From: Macrosoma leucophasiata | Lineage: Eukaryota > Arthropoda > Insecta > Lepidoptera > Hedylidae | Direction of reading: 5' to 3' | Length of the DNA stretch: 64,000 nt | Assembly: GCA_036365455.1 (NCBI GenBank) | Contig: JAWQUS010000011.1 | Coordinates: 5,786,001-5,850,000 of the forward strand | Shown here: positions 30,640-40,789 of the stretch, one piece after another | Position numbering within the stretch: position 1 is the stretch's first letter | Layout: each line of letters opens with the position of its first letter | Position numbers and translations under genes: made by a program | The notes under the pieces: model-generated | Database searches by the model: none | What the model saw: only the letters and a program-made list of their open reading frames with translations | Told to the model about the DNA's origin: nothing

Positions 30640-31192
30640 AAAAAAACCGGTCAAGTGCGTGTCGGGACAAGCGCAGTGTAGGGTTCCGTAAATACAGAGT
30701 AAGAGATGTAATGAAAAAAATAAATAAATATTTTCTATGGAGTTATACGAAATTTTCGATTAAAATACATTTGGTAGACTATAACTCGCAAACTTGCAAG
30801 GTCAACTTTAGTGTGATAGTTTTCCTTTTAATTTCGTTGTATGTAGCTACTATCGCCGTAACGTTTGAATTTCTAACAACAACCGTTTAGTCTGTAGTGG
30901 GGGGGACACTTGAGTCTAACGAAAATGTGCACTTTAAAGCTTAATAAGTCACGAACAGTTAACAGTTAACAAAATGATGTACAATGACAATATTTTTAAA
31001 AGACCTATCCAACGATACCCCACGCTATATGAAAATCGAAAAAAAAAATATCCGCGCGTTACTAGTAGGGGAGGTTACCCTAAAAAAATTTTTTTTCACG
31101 TTTTTATTCTACCACTTTGTCGGCGTGATTAAGGTGTATACTTGTGCCAAATTTCAAGTCTCTAGTATTAACAGTTTTTGCGCTAAACCGCG

Positions 31193-31224
<32 letters not shown>

Positions 31225-31275
31225 GTCATGGCGAAACTATAAGGGTTCCTTGTTTACTACGGAACCCTAAAAACA
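30640..31275 (+). repeat. Family C repeat, copy 4
   Basis: AACCGGTCAAGTGCGTGTCG to GTTTACTACGGAACCCTAAA. Six GACA units occur in the ACAGACAGACAG run before the end. Its 106-codon ORF is incidental and not conserved in the other copies. Confidence 0.85.
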
Positions 31276-31326
31276 TGTGTGCAATTCATACGTGGCAGAA
31301 GTGAAATCTTCAAAAACTTACTTTTT

Positions 31327-31375
31327 ATTGGTGGTAGTGCTCTAGTGACGGACGTGACGACCTTATCGCAGGCTT
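31327..31375 (+). repeat. Family A head fragment
   Basis: ATTGGTGGTAGTGCTCTAGTG.CGG, cut by the adjoining 5S-SINE. Confidence 0.55.
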
Positions 31376-31548
31376 TATAGGCGGTTTGAAAACATCCGAA
31401 ACGGGTTGCCCTAACTAACCCTTTTCTCCACCAACCCGCATCGGATCAGCGTGGTGGAGTAAGCTCCGGGCCTCTCCTCAAAAAGGGGAGAGACTCGTGC
31501 CCAGCAGTGGGACGTATAATGGGTTGCCATTATTATTTATTATTACTG
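31376..31548 (+). mobile_element. 5S rRNA-derived SINE, 5'-truncated
   Basis: Plus strand: GAAAACATCCGAAACGGGTT, GGTGGAGTAAGCTCCGGGCC, AAAAGGGGAGAGACTCGTGC, CCAGCAGTGGGACGTATAAT, and the ATT-run tail TTGCCATTATTATTTATT. The 5S-like head is missing: 5' truncation, as LINE-type reverse transcription produces. Confidence 0.75.
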
Positions 31549-31553
31549 TAACT

Positions 31554-32060
31554 AAGCACGCTCGATATTAAATGTAGAAAGTAAAATCAGTAAAATCCTT
31601 TATTCCCATAATTTCTATCTGAAAGTGTCAGACATGTGCCGGTGTCTGCGGTCTGCGGCTTGGCTTTGCGACGCATTCGGCCCATTACCCCGCACTAAAG
31701 TTTCATTTGGACCTTATTGCTGTTGTAATAAGGACGATTTATGAATTAGCCGCGTTTATTGCTAAAATTTTCGCAGATACCGTTGCGAAGGCTTATTCTG
31801 CGAATGTTAGTATTGTTGTAAACGAAAACGGATTTTTGGTTCGTCGTACGGTGCGAGACATTTTGAAATGTTTCTCTGGGGAAAATTTTGTTGCCATTTG
31901 CATATTGTGTATGATAATGGAATGGAAATATAGCCTTCAAAACGCTGGAAGTGGCGTTTTGTAAAAACTTAAATTTCAGGTGAATCTGATGAATGGAATG
32001 TTTTAACAAGAGGTTTTATTCCAATGCCGATTTGAAATAGCTTCTAACTGCCACTCTACT
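31554..32060. other. No gene supported
   Basis: Holds an 85-codon ORF (31707-31964) with a hydrophobic start but no recognisable family, and an overlapping antisense ORF of 87 codons. I leave both as unproven. Confidence 0.4.
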
Positions 32061-32067
32061 GTTCTAC

Positions 32068-32115
32068 TTCGTACTACGTACTACGTACGTACTACGTACG
32101 TACTACGTACGTTCT
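32068..32115. repeat. Short tandem repeat TACTACGTACG
   Basis: About four units of TACTACGTACG with one-step variants. Each unit contains the palindrome ACGT. Confidence 0.8.
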
Positions 32116-32165
32116 ACTACTGTTGTACTGTTTATTTAGTCATTATTTTGAATATACACATTATA

Positions 32166-32361
32166 TAAAACCAGAGGTCAAAATGCCGATGTACTGCCAC
32201 CCCTGAGACCTAAGTTATTATGTCTCTGTGATATTTATTACGGGCCATACATTACCATCCAACCGGAACAAGATAGTGCTGAACACTACCATTTAGCAGC
32301 AGATAAGGTAATGCGGTGGTGCCTATACCCTCGATCTCCAATTCTGAAACTCTACCACCAG
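32166..32361 (-). repeat. Family A repeat, 5' two-thirds
   Basis: ACCAGAGGTCAAAATGCCGA to ACTCTACCACCAGT; the variant with GTCTCTGTGATATTTATTAC. Confidence 0.75.
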
Positions 32362-32972
32362 TAAGATACACATACCAGTAAGTTGATCCCACTTCACTTC
32401 ATTACTCTACCAGTTGCCATTAGAGAACATTCATATGAAACTGGTTCAACTCTCACAAAATAAATCTCTCTCACAATTTCACGTCCAAAAATACTTTCAA
32501 AAGCACAATCATAAAACCTAAAACGATCAGAACATAAGACAATAGAGCACACGTTCATAACTCCCATGTCCATTACATACAAGTCATAAAGTTGCGAACT
32601 GCCGGGCGTTTAATTCCAACAAATATATTTCCCTAGACAGATTCCCAGTGCAGCTAAAGGATCGAGCCATAGAAATAGCGAGTTGTGTAGCGGATATCAA
32701 TTAACAAAATTAATGAATAATTTAAAAAATTTTGACATACATAAAAATGATGAAATATCAAATAATAATATTTTCTCATATCAGTAACGTTTCGATTGTA
32801 ATGTTCGAGGTAGGTATACCTAAATATATAACAAAGTGTAGTATAGAAAAGAAATAAACATAATGCGTTAAAACATTTAGTGTAGTCAAGTCAAAGGAGC
32901 CAAGGTTATTTATGTTTAATTGTAATTAACAAATAAACCACTGTAATTTTAAAATTTGAATTAAAATTGAAT

Positions 32973-33256
32973 TTTACTGGTTGTAGAGCTCTAGTGACGG
33001 AGCTCGCGGGTGTAGGCACCACCGCATTATCTAATATACTTGCCGCTAAATGGTAGTGTTCAGCACTATCGTGTTCCGGTCAGGTAGTAATGTACGGCCC
33101 TGTAATTTCCGGCACAGAGGCATAACACCTTAGGCCTCAGGAGTGGTAACCCATCTACATTTTGACCGTGGTCTTTTGTAAGTGTCTGTAGGATGCAGTC
33201 GTTACTTAACATCAATGTGAACTGCATGCTTGTTTACCACTTCCATAACATTAAAA
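32973..33256 (+). repeat. Family A repeat, full-length
   Basis: TTTTACTGGTTGTAGAGCTC to TGCTTGTTTACCACTTCCAT and an A-run. Confidence 0.85.
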
Positions 33257-33424
33257 AAGTAGATAATGTGAAGGTCCATGGCATATTCATTTTAATGTAT
33301 GCGCACATTCATATACGAGTACTAACCGACAAGTAACACCGTGATAAAGGATAACACTCGCAAACCACTAGACACAACCAATAGATCAGTCCCTACAATC
33401 AGCACCCGATGACGAGAGTGACTC

Positions 33425-33692
33425 ATTACTGGTGGTAGAGTTCCAGGTGTAGGAGCTCAAGGGCGTCGGCACCTCATTACCTAATTTATTTGCCGCTAAA
33501 TGGTAATGTTCTGTTCAGCACTATAGTGTTCCGATTAAATGGTAATGTATGGCCCCGTCATATATCACAGAAACATAAAAACTTTGGTCTCAGGGGTGGA
33601 AACGCATTTGGATTTTATGTAGATGTCTGCATTCATCACTTAATATCTATTTGAACTGCATGCTTGCTTGCCATCTTCGTTAGATTCATAAA
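33425..33692 (+). repeat. Family A repeat, older variant
   Basis: ACTGGTGGTAGAGTTCCAGG, GTTCTGTTCAGCACTATAGT (small duplication of GTTC), GGCCCCGTCATATATCACAG, to GCATGCTTGCTTGCCATCTTC. Confidence 0.7.
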
Positions 33693-33922
33693 AAATATGT
33701 TGTCAGCGCTCTCCTCGGCCATTTTGAAGAGAAGTGAGCAACCCGTTAAGGTCGATTTGAACACAGAGCTAGAGCTTGAACAAGAGCATTATTTCGTGAT
33801 CTTTTAGTGTAAATGAAAACTCATATTCTACTCATAGCTAGAGCTAAAACAAGAGTATTCTTTCATCGAATGTTCTGTTCTGCTCATTCGTGTCACATCT
33901 GTATTGGTATATTGGTAGTGCT

Positions 33923-34175
33923 ATGTCTGACTCTGACAGCGATATCATAATTGCAAGTGCTACATTTATTATTTTGTCAAGGTTGTTGTTGGTACGGTAT
34001 GAATTTAATGCAACGAAGGACACTGGATAATGTAAGTGAAACAATGAAGGATATACAAAAAGAAGAAAATGAAGTGGTAATTCTACTATTATTACCTACT
34101 ACTTTTGTAGAATGCCGCCAGAGGATTTTGAACATTTACTATCTCTGATCAGCGACATCTGGAATTTTGGTAGGC
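33923..34175 (+). pseudogene. PIF/Harbinger-like transposase N-terminal remnant
   Basis: An ATG frame encodes MSDSDSDIIIASATFIILSR, resembling the acidic start of HARBI1-like proteins. A second frame continues with MNLMQRRT...NVSETMKDIQKE, and a third with YFCRMPPEDFEHLLSLISDI. That last block is the conserved 'F-R-M-x-P-E-x-F-E-x-L-L' segment just before the DDE nuclease domain. Two frameshifts separate the pieces and the DDE domain is not visible, so this is a dead fragment. The family call rests on this motif and order. Confidence 0.55.
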
Positions 34176-35127
34176 TTCTATAATTAATACACATTTTTCT
34201 TTAGTTTAATCGATAAGATATGTATACAATCGCTAAAACACAATAACGTTTTGAAGAAACCGCTCAGGGGCGATAGCGCATCCAAACACACTGTTCGCGC
34301 GCTCTAGCGCCGTTGACATCGAGCGAGCGAGCATTCTTAGAATATTCCTTATAATCTTTGCGAACACTCTGAAAACAACGAAATAATTCTCTACGCCTGT
34401 TTCCACTAAAATAATTTGATATAGTGGGCATGTAATGAGCATTCGCTAAATGGACCTTCACAGGATGTAAATTCGCTCGCCTAGTGGCCCAAGCGGGACG
34501 CTCTAGTTTATTTTGTACAGAAACGAGAGGAATCACAAATGAGTCGACAGTATATTTTTTGGATATATTTTTTCCTCTTCCCCATTTAATCACGATTTGA
34601 TACGGTCGGCCATCGTTTACATTAAAATGTTAATTTGGGGTCATGAAAATCGATTTTGTGGTTTATTTGAGATGCTCGTCTATTTCGTGAGAGTTCATAA
34701 ATAACGAATGTCCACTTACGGTTTTGTATGTGGATATATTTATTTCATAAAGCCTCCATTTAGTTTCTTTATCCGTACCAACTGGTGTTTTTAATATAAA
34801 TAAAAACACATACGAGAAGTATGGCTACGTGAAAGCGGTGTTAGATTTATGCCGTTGTCTTTATGTTATAATCTTTTTTAAAACAAGAAAGAAATATTCG
34901 CCCAATGTCATATCAACAACGAGGTACTCAAATAAAAATTCGTATTCTTTGTAGCATACCTGCTTATAAAATATTTAAATACATTTAGCTCAAAATTATA
35001 TGTTGCAGAAAAATAGAACGTTTAATTGTTCAATGGTTTAATAACAATAACTTTTTTCTTGTTCACAAATAAAATTTTCAATTGAATTGAATTAATTTTT
35101 TTTCGGGCAAAAGCTAGTAATTAGCTT
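34176..35127. other. Unresolved region next to the Harbinger remnant
   Basis: A 109-codon minus-strand ORF (34264-34593, WGRGKNISKKYTVDSF..., basic) may be the partner ORF or another piece of the same transposon; I cannot identify it. The rest is AT-rich. Confidence 0.35.
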
Positions 35128-35335
35128 GGTCCACGGCACGGCAAATGCCTCGCGAGGCTGCTTGCTCCAAGCTTGCTCTGTGTGGACGTGCCTCAGTTAA
35201 CGCGTGAATCTATGCGCGACGATACCGAACGCTCGAGCCATGTAGTGTTGGGCGCGTCCACATCCACACAGAGCGAGCAGATGCCTCGCGAGGCATTTTC
35301 CGCGCGAGGCAGCTCGCTCTGTGACGCGCCTATTG
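35128..35335. repeat. GC-rich foldback with GCCTCGCGAGGC palindromes
   Basis: AATGCCTCGCGAGGCTGCTT followed by CTCTGTGTGGACGTGCC is repeated inverted as GGGCGCGTCCACATCCACAC then AGATGCCTCGCGAGGCATTT. The 12-bp self-complementary GCCTCGCGAGGC occurs in both arms. It probably marks a non-autonomous DNA transposon, possibly related to the nearby Harbinger remnant (inference). Confidence 0.6.
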
Positions 35336-35589
35336 AGTAATTATGTAACAGTCTCATTCCTAACTGGTCGTAACCAAACAAATCACACGAAAATTAACCG
35401 CTCATATTAAAACACCGATAAAATCAAATTGCGACGATCTAAATTAAAAATCTAAATTACATGTTAAAGTTAATTATTAAGTAACTTTTAGATACGTTGT
35501 TTTATGAGCAACTGTCGCTTTACTAGTGGTATCTAGAGCTCTCGTGGTGAATCGTGCTATATAAAAAGATGTAGGTAGATGGATGGAAC

Positions 35590-35842
35590 AAACGGAAAGA
35601 AAAAAAATATTTCGTGGGTGGACTTGAACCTGCCACCACTGGACTCACTAGCCCAGTCATCCAGCACTTTTTAAAGACGGTGGCAAATAAGCATGAAGCA
35701 TGCAGTTCACATTAATGTTAAATGATGACTGCAGAAAAACCGGTCAATATGCAGAGGCGTTGCCACCCCAGAGACCTTCTCTGTGATAGCTATTACGGAA
35801 CCATACGATAATGCTGAACACTACCATGTGGCGGCTGACAGA
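35590..35842 (-). repeat. SINE-M fragment followed by family A fragment
   Basis: 35590-35665: GGAAAGAAAAAAAATATTTC, GGACTTGAACCTGCC and CACTAGCCCAGTC, a diverged minus-strand tRNA-like SINE-M. 35672-35842: family A, minus strand (GGTGGCAAATAAGCATG to ACACTACCATGTGGCGGC). Confidence 0.55.
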
Positions 35843-35895
35843 TTACTCAATTTATTGAGTAAGACAGACTATCTTACTCAATTAATTGGGGCACA
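35843..35895. repeat. Inverted repeat with TTACTCAAT arms
   Basis: GATTACTCAATTTATTGAGT and TCTTACTCAATTAATTGGG form stacked small palindromes between two family A fragments. Confidence 0.5.
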
Positions 35896-35906
35896 TTTCA
35901 TTTTTA

Positions 35907-35985
35907 CTGGTGGTAGAGTACCAGTGCAGTAGCTCCAGGACCTAGGCATCACCGAATTACCTTATTTGTCTGCCGCATCTATTAG
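35907..35985 (+). repeat. Family A head fragment
   Basis: TTACTGGTGGTAGAGTACCAG to AATTACCTTATTTGTCTGCCG. Confidence 0.65.
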
Positions 35986-35989
35986 ATAC

Positions 35990-36285
35990 AACAAACGGAA
36001 AGAAAAAAACTGGTTGCTTGTAAAGTCGGTTTTACGGGCGAAGATTCTACGTGACAACGTCTTTTTCTCGGTAGAAAGGCATTCGCCGGTCCGGCAGGCC
36101 TCTCTCTCGTTCGGTGACTCATCGTTACGTTACCGGGCGTTACACTTTTTCATGAGTGACTCCGAGCCGCAACCTAATTTAAGACGTTGTCACGTCAAAA
36201 TGGAATTCGGGCGGAACTTGAAAAAGCGACCACTGGGTTCACTAGCTCAGCCGCTCTACCAATTAAGCTACCGAAGTTTTACACC
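35990..36285 (-). repeat. SINE-M copy interrupted by family N
   Basis: Left piece AAACGGAAAGAAAAAA (35993-36008). Family N occupies about 36010-36198 (plus relative to 1078-1281, which is inverted). The tRNA-like part resumes at ATGGAATTCGGGCGGAACTT and ends AGCCGCTCTACCAATTAAGC. The 125-codon ORF reading through all of this is incidental. Confidence 0.65.
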
Positions 36286-36324
36286 CGTTCGTCGAATTTC
36301 TATTGCATTGGGTTTAGCGATTAG

Positions 36325-36428
36325 AATCTATACAAATAAATAAAATTGGTCTGCTTGTAACATTGATATACAGGGTTTTTTGTTTATCAATGGCTTGATA
36401 AACAAAATGGCTTGTAATATAAAAATAA
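36325..36428 (+). repeat. Family F repeat, left piece
   Basis: CTATACAAATAAATAAAATTGG to GTAATATAAAAATAACCGCT. It resumes at 37285 after a LINE. Confidence 0.65.
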
Positions 36429-37284
36429 CCGCTTTTTACTAGATTCAAGAATTTTCTTCCCTCTAAAACTAAACTTATCTTAGTACAATCGCTCATTCTT
36501 CCGGCCATTGATTATGCAGATGTTTGTTACTCCGATTTATCTCAAAAACTCCTGAACAAAATGGATCGCATTCTTAACAATTGCATCCGTTTTATCTATG
36601 GTCTCCGTAAATATGATCACATTTCTTCATACCGTGCCAAACTTAATTGGCTTCCCATCCGGCAAAGAAGATCCATTAGGATTCTTTGTCAACTGTTCTC
36701 TATCCTTTACGATCCACTCTCTCCTCATTATCTCAAACGTAAATTTAAATTTCTTGGAGTCATCATCTCAACCTCCGTTCCTTGGATAATCTCATTTTAG
36801 AAATTCCTTCTCACCGTACTGGCTTTTTATCCAACTCTTTCGCCGTCACAGCTATCAAGCTCTGGAACACGCTTCCCGCCTCCATCAAAAAAGCTCCGAG
36901 CAAGTTGTCATTCAAGCGTAATCTACGTAACTTTTATTTAAAAACATCATCATAGACAATCATAATATCTCTTCTTGCTATCATTATATTATTTGCCGTT
37001 TTCTTCTCAATCATATCGATATATATTTATAATATGTATGTTTGTATATTATGTATTTATTTATGTATTTTATATGTATAGATATATATTTTATATAGTG
37101 TAATATTTATTCGTAGGTTATTTCCTTATTTTATAATTAACTATTTAATTTATAAGTTTTACGCGCCTTTCATTGTTTTCTATTTACCCAAAGGTTGACT
37201 GGTAGACAATGCCTTTTAGTAGCATGAAGTCCGCCTTTTGTACAACATTTCTGTGATTGCAATAAAGTTAAATAAATAAATAAA
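36429..37284 (+). pseudogene. CR1/jockey-type LINE 3' end with AAAT tail
   Basis: 5'-truncated LINE. The reading frame has ILPAIDYADVCYSDL, NNCIRFIYGLRKYDHISSYR, LNWLPIRQRRSIRILCQLFS and LYDPLSPHYLKRKFKFL. A frameshift near 36762 precedes the frame with FAVTAIKLWNTLPASIKKAP and the stop at 36953-36955. LxWLPIRxRR and LWNxLP are the usual C-terminal blocks of CR1/jockey ORF2. The 3' UTR ends in AATAAAG then (TAAA)n. Catalytic domains are absent. Confidence 0.75.
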
Positions 37285-37618
37285 TGCATAGGTACGAGTA
37301 TGTATATACGCTACATATACCAAAACAACATTTTTTACAATTTTTGTCTGTCTGTCTGTTTGTCCCGGCTAATCTCGAGAATGCCTGGACCGATTAAGAC
37401 GGGACTTTCACTGGCAGATGTTATATCTTATTTATTGCCTATTTAAATTCATAAAAAAAAAAATTACTTATTGCTTAAGTTACTCCTTATAACGCTTATG
37501 TTATAAGGAGTAACTTAGGCAACTTTTATACTAGCTGCGCCTACAACTTCGTCCGCGTAGAAACTGAACAACCATAAATTCTCACGCGGACGAAGTCGCG
37601 GGCACAGCTAGTCTTGAA
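37285..37618 (+). repeat. Family F repeat, right piece with terminal hairpin
   Basis: ACCAAAACAACATTTTTTAC, GTCTGTCTGTCTGTTTGTCC, GGGACTTTCACTGGCAGATG. The terminal hairpin (about 37535-37613) has ACTAGCTGCGCC and GGCACAGCTAGT ends. Confidence 0.75.
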
Positions 37619-37805
37619 TATATTTCGCTCACATGTTTTAATTTGTTGATGATAATGTGTACAAATTTTTGGCACCCAGGATAACCAGAAGAGCAAAGTA
37701 TTTTTATGCTGCATTATAATGGCACTTATCATCAATGTGAACCCTTGTCTGTCACTTCCATGACTCAAAGAATACCGCCTACACGGTCACTTAAAATGGA
37801 CGTGG

Positions 37806-38005
37806 ACATACAAGTGTGTTACATCATACAATTTGAAATATTTCCGTAAGAAAGCCGTAAATAGATTGAACCTTTTTGCAGTTACTAACAACATTTCGCG
37901 GAGCGCTCTCGAACGTAAGAGCTCTTGGATAGATGTTATATTTCATAACCTCAAATCGGTTGGTTTAATGTGTGTCGGTTTTCTATAACATTGCAAACTA
38001 TTTCA
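37806..38005 (+). repeat. Direct repeat S, copy 1
   Basis: About 190 bp matching 38838-39025 at high identity: TATTTCCGTAAGAAAG, CAGTTACTAACAACATTTCG, CGGAGCGCTCTCGAACGT, CAAATCGGTT. Origin unknown. Confidence 0.75.
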
Positions 38006-38124
38006 AAATCAACAATTAGTTAACCATAGGTATGTGCCTCCGATATTACTTACTATCACTATGAAGCAAAACAAGTGGGTTATTCGTCATCTCGCACGAC
38101 AAGAATTGTTAGTCCTCAGGGGGA

Positions 38125-38225
38125 GCATTACATCTGCATTTTGCCCTCTTATTTTTTTTGGGAATATCTATAAACCGCACTATAGACATTCCCATAAAAA
38201 AATAAGAGGGCAAAATGCAGATTCA
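38125..38225. repeat. Foldback derived from family A middle
   Basis: CATCTGCATTTTGCCCTCTT and AAGAGGGCAAAATGCAGAT are inverted, with GGGAATATCTATA and its partner TATAGACATTCCC inside. The sequence resembles the CATTTTGACCTCTGG-to-TCTATAGGCTG segment of family A duplicated tail to tail. Confidence 0.7.
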
Positions 38226-38259
38226 TTGCTATTCTATTACATCCTATTGCACTTACCAT

Positions 38260-38480
38260 CCGTCACACCGCGGACACTCCGCTAAAATTCCATACAAACG
38301 CTTAATTTGGTCTCTATTACACAGACATCAATCAGTGACACGAGCACCTGTGTGCGTAGCACGTAGAGAATACCAAGCGTTGCCCATAAGTGGGGGGTGG
38401 TTGGGTGAGGCGGGAAAATAGGGCGGGACGTCGAAGTGTCCATTCTTTACGTAGTATTAGGTATTACATATTCTCTGCAT
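38260..38480 (+). repeat. Family K repeat, copy 2
   Basis: CCGCGGACACTCCGCTAAAA to TATTACATATTCTCTGC; high identity to 10126-10345. Confidence 0.75.
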
Positions 38481-38509
38481 CCGCGTAAACTGTAGGTACA
38501 GTGCTCAGT

Positions 38510-38578
38510 ATATGCTTGAATGCATGCATTTACCACTGCCTACCGCTTCGGGGATTACAGGCGTGAAGTTACGTTTTT
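38510..38578 (+). repeat. SINE-D 3' end
   Basis: GCTTGAATGCATGCATTTAC, CTTCGGGGATTACAGGCGTG, AAGTTACG then a T-run. Confidence 0.65.
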
Positions 38579-38581
38579 TTT

Positions 38582-38836
38582 AACAGTGTTCAACAATAAA
38601 TATTGCACATCGAGCCTAGGAAGGAAACTTCGGCATGTTTCGGGTCTGTAGAGCGTTATCTCTTTCGCACCTCACTGAAATGACGTTTGTCGACCATTTT
38701 GATCACGTTTTGGCCAATACCGGACTGCCAGTCCTTACGTAGGCAGTGTGCAACAGAGATAACGCTCTACGAAGTCGAAACGAGCCGATCGTCTCTTTCG
38801 CAGGCTCGATGTGCAATATTAAATGTTGAGTACTGT
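38582..38836. mobile_element. Foldback MITE with ~95-bp inverted termini
   Basis: About 255 bp. The left end ACAGTGTTCAACAATAAATA then TTGCACATCGAGCCT recurs inverted at the right end (AGGCTCGATGTGCAATATTA). GTAGAGCGTTATCTCT at about 38648 pairs with AGAGATAACGCTCTAC at about 38757. It sits between SINE-D debris and the second copy of repeat S. The target duplication is not clear, so the superfamily is open. Confidence 0.75.
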
Positions 38837-38837
38837 G

Positions 38838-39025
38838 TGTAACATCATAAAATTGGATTATTTCCGTAAGAAAGTAAATAGATTGAACGTTTTTACAGTT
38901 ACTAACAACATTTCGCGGAGCGCTCTCGAACGTGAGAGCTCTTGCCTAGATGGAATATTTCATAACTTTTCACATCAAATCGGTTAGTTTTATGTCTCGG
39001 TGTACTATAACATTACAAATAGGTT
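38838..39025 (+). repeat. Direct repeat S, copy 2
   Basis: See 37806-38005. The shared segment begins at GTGTAACATCATA. Confidence 0.75.
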
Positions 39026-39039
39026 TTTGGATTCAATCA

Positions 39040-39480
39040 ATGATTCTTTATGTAATGGAAGTGGGAAACAAGCATGCAGTTCGAAATGACTACAGCCTAT
39101 AGACACTTACACAAAGACCAAGATCAAAATGCAGAAGTGTTACCACTCCTGCGCCCTAAGGTTATGCTTCTGTGCCGGAAATTATCGTGTTCCAGTTAGA
39201 TGGTACTCAAACTCAAACTCAAAAATTCATTTAATTACTTGGAAATAATAGAATTTGCTTGTGATAGGTCAAATTACAAAATATAAAATTAAAGCGAATA
39301 ACAACTGATACGTTGATTAATATGTCAAAGTAAACAAAAATAAAATAATTATTGGTCCAAAAATAGTTAATATTAGAAATAGTATCAACAAAATGTTCCA
39401 TACTCTCTTTTACAAACGGCAAGATAATGTATGGACCAGTAATAACCATCACAGAGACTTAACCACTTAGGTCTTTGAAG
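39040..39480 (-). repeat. Family A repeat, split by an AT-rich insertion
   Basis: Minus-strand tail TTTATGTAATGGAAGTGGGAAAC to CCAGTTAGATGGTA (39207). Then about 210 bases beginning ACTCAAACTCAAACTCAAAA, then ATAATGTATGGACCAGTAATA. The ACTCAA run resembles a retroposon tail. Confidence 0.5.
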
Positions 39481-40058
39481 ATAGGGTAGAATACTGTATA
39501 ATATTGTTGTCTTTTGTATTGGTCATGCTTGTTAGATTTTATGTGTTTTGTCTATTCATCGACTATGGAGAGAAGCGGCGTTGTGTCGTCGATGTTTCAA
39601 AATAAGCAGTTGGGTTCAAAATAAATGTATCTTTCTTTCTTTCTTTTTACCAATACTAACTACATTTCCCGAATCTCTCTCGGCACGAAACCTATTTCCT
39701 CGGTGGAACGATTCATATCGTTTTTAGGTCAAATCGAACGGTTTTTGTTATAATCCATATAACAAATAGATTTTCGGCTTCCATCAAGTCAATTTGTGGA
39801 GATGTATTTGTCAATTCATTTAATAGTATGTTTTGTATTGTTTTATTTGCAAACGTACCTATGGTAAGGTGGTGCAGAGTGATGTGTTATAATATTAAAG
39901 TTCGTAGGTTTTTAAGCTATTGCATAGCTTCTTTCGCGGGCCTTGAGCGCGGGGACCGAATTCAGAAATTCCGTAACGCAAAAAAACGGACGCTCCGGAT
40001 TACAAATTTTAAACTCATTTAAAGAAAGTCATGTATAATTTCGCCGTCCGACCTCGTG
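39481..40058. other. tRNA 5' flank, no protein gene
   Basis: A CTTT microsatellite (about 39630-39648) and AT-rich sequence. TATAATT at 40034-40040, about 25 bases before the tRNA, is placed like the upstream AT-rich element of insect tRNA genes. Confidence 0.45.
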
Positions 40059-40139
40059 GGTAGCGTGGCCAAGCGGTCTAGGCGCTGGTATAAGGCACCA
40101 GTCTCTTCGGAAGCGTGGGTTCGAATCCCACCGCTGCCA
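40059..40139 (+). tRNA. tRNA-Leu(AAG)
   Basis: A complete cloverleaf can be folded. Acceptor GGTAGCG pairs with CGCTGCC (one T-G wobble) plus discriminator A. The anticodon stem CTGGT/ACCAG encloses the 7-base loop ATAAGGC with anticodon AAG, which reads CUU leucine codons. A long variable arm (TCTCTTCGGAAGC) marks a class II tRNA. The T arm is GTGGG-TTCGAAT-CCCAC. Boxes A (TGGCCAAGCGG) and B (GGTTCGAATCC) are intact, there is no intron, and Pol III T-runs start at 40146. Unlike the SINE heads it has a normal loop and no SINE body downstream. Confidence 0.93.
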
Positions 40140-40145
40140 AGATTG

Positions 40146-40168
40146 TTTTTGTTCATTTTTTTTTTTAA
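40146..40168 (+). terminator. Pol III terminator of the tRNA gene
   Basis: TTTTT at 40146-40150, seven bases after the mature 3' end, then a longer T-run from about 40156. Confidence 0.75.
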
Positions 40169-40311
40169 AGTGGTAAATATTAATAGAAAATTAATATTTC
40201 ATTTTTCTATTTTTTTTGTCTTTTATTTGCATTTTATATTGTTTTGCATAATTTTAGATAATTATGTAAATGCAATAGCTTTACCGCGGCAGTCCCCGAG
40301 TGCCACACGTT

Positions 40312-40590
40312 TTTTTTACTGATGGTAGAGCTCTAGTGACGGAGCTCGAGGGCGTAAGCAACACTGCATTACCTAATATACTTACCGCTAAATGGTAGTG
40401 TTCAGCGCTATCGTGTTCCGGTCAGGTGGTAATGTACGGCCCTGTAATTCCCGGCACAGAGGCATAACACCTTAGGTCTCAGGAGTGGTAACGCATCTGC
40501 ATTTTGACCTCTGGTTTTTCTGTAAGTGTCTATAGGCTGCTGGCATCACGAACTGCATGCTTGCTTGCCACTTTCATTACATAAAAAAAA
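40312..40590 (+). repeat. Family A repeat, full-length
   Basis: TTTACTGATGGTAGAGCTCT to TGCTTGCTTGCCACTTTCAT with an A-run. A T-run precedes the head. Confidence 0.85.
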
Positions 40591-40789
40591 TCATATCACA
40601 TTGTATGTAGGTACTCAAACTTTAAATGTTATATTCATGCGTCGTCTATCACGACACATACAATGACTCCGTAATATTTAGAATCAGAGATATATGGTCG
40701 GTTTTGATAAAAAACTTGAGAAGATTTACTGCCGAAGTTTTTGCACACTCATAACTTATGATCTAATTCAGTTAGTATTTTTATATCAT

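Noticed and set aside
31707..31964. 85-codon ORF with hydrophobic N-terminus
   Set aside because: No recognisable family, an equally long antisense frame overlaps it, and no splice or promoter context.
34264..34593. Harbinger second ORF (Myb/MADF-like) on the minus strand
   Set aside because: Position would fit, but I cannot find a trihelix/MADF signature, so it stays unassigned.
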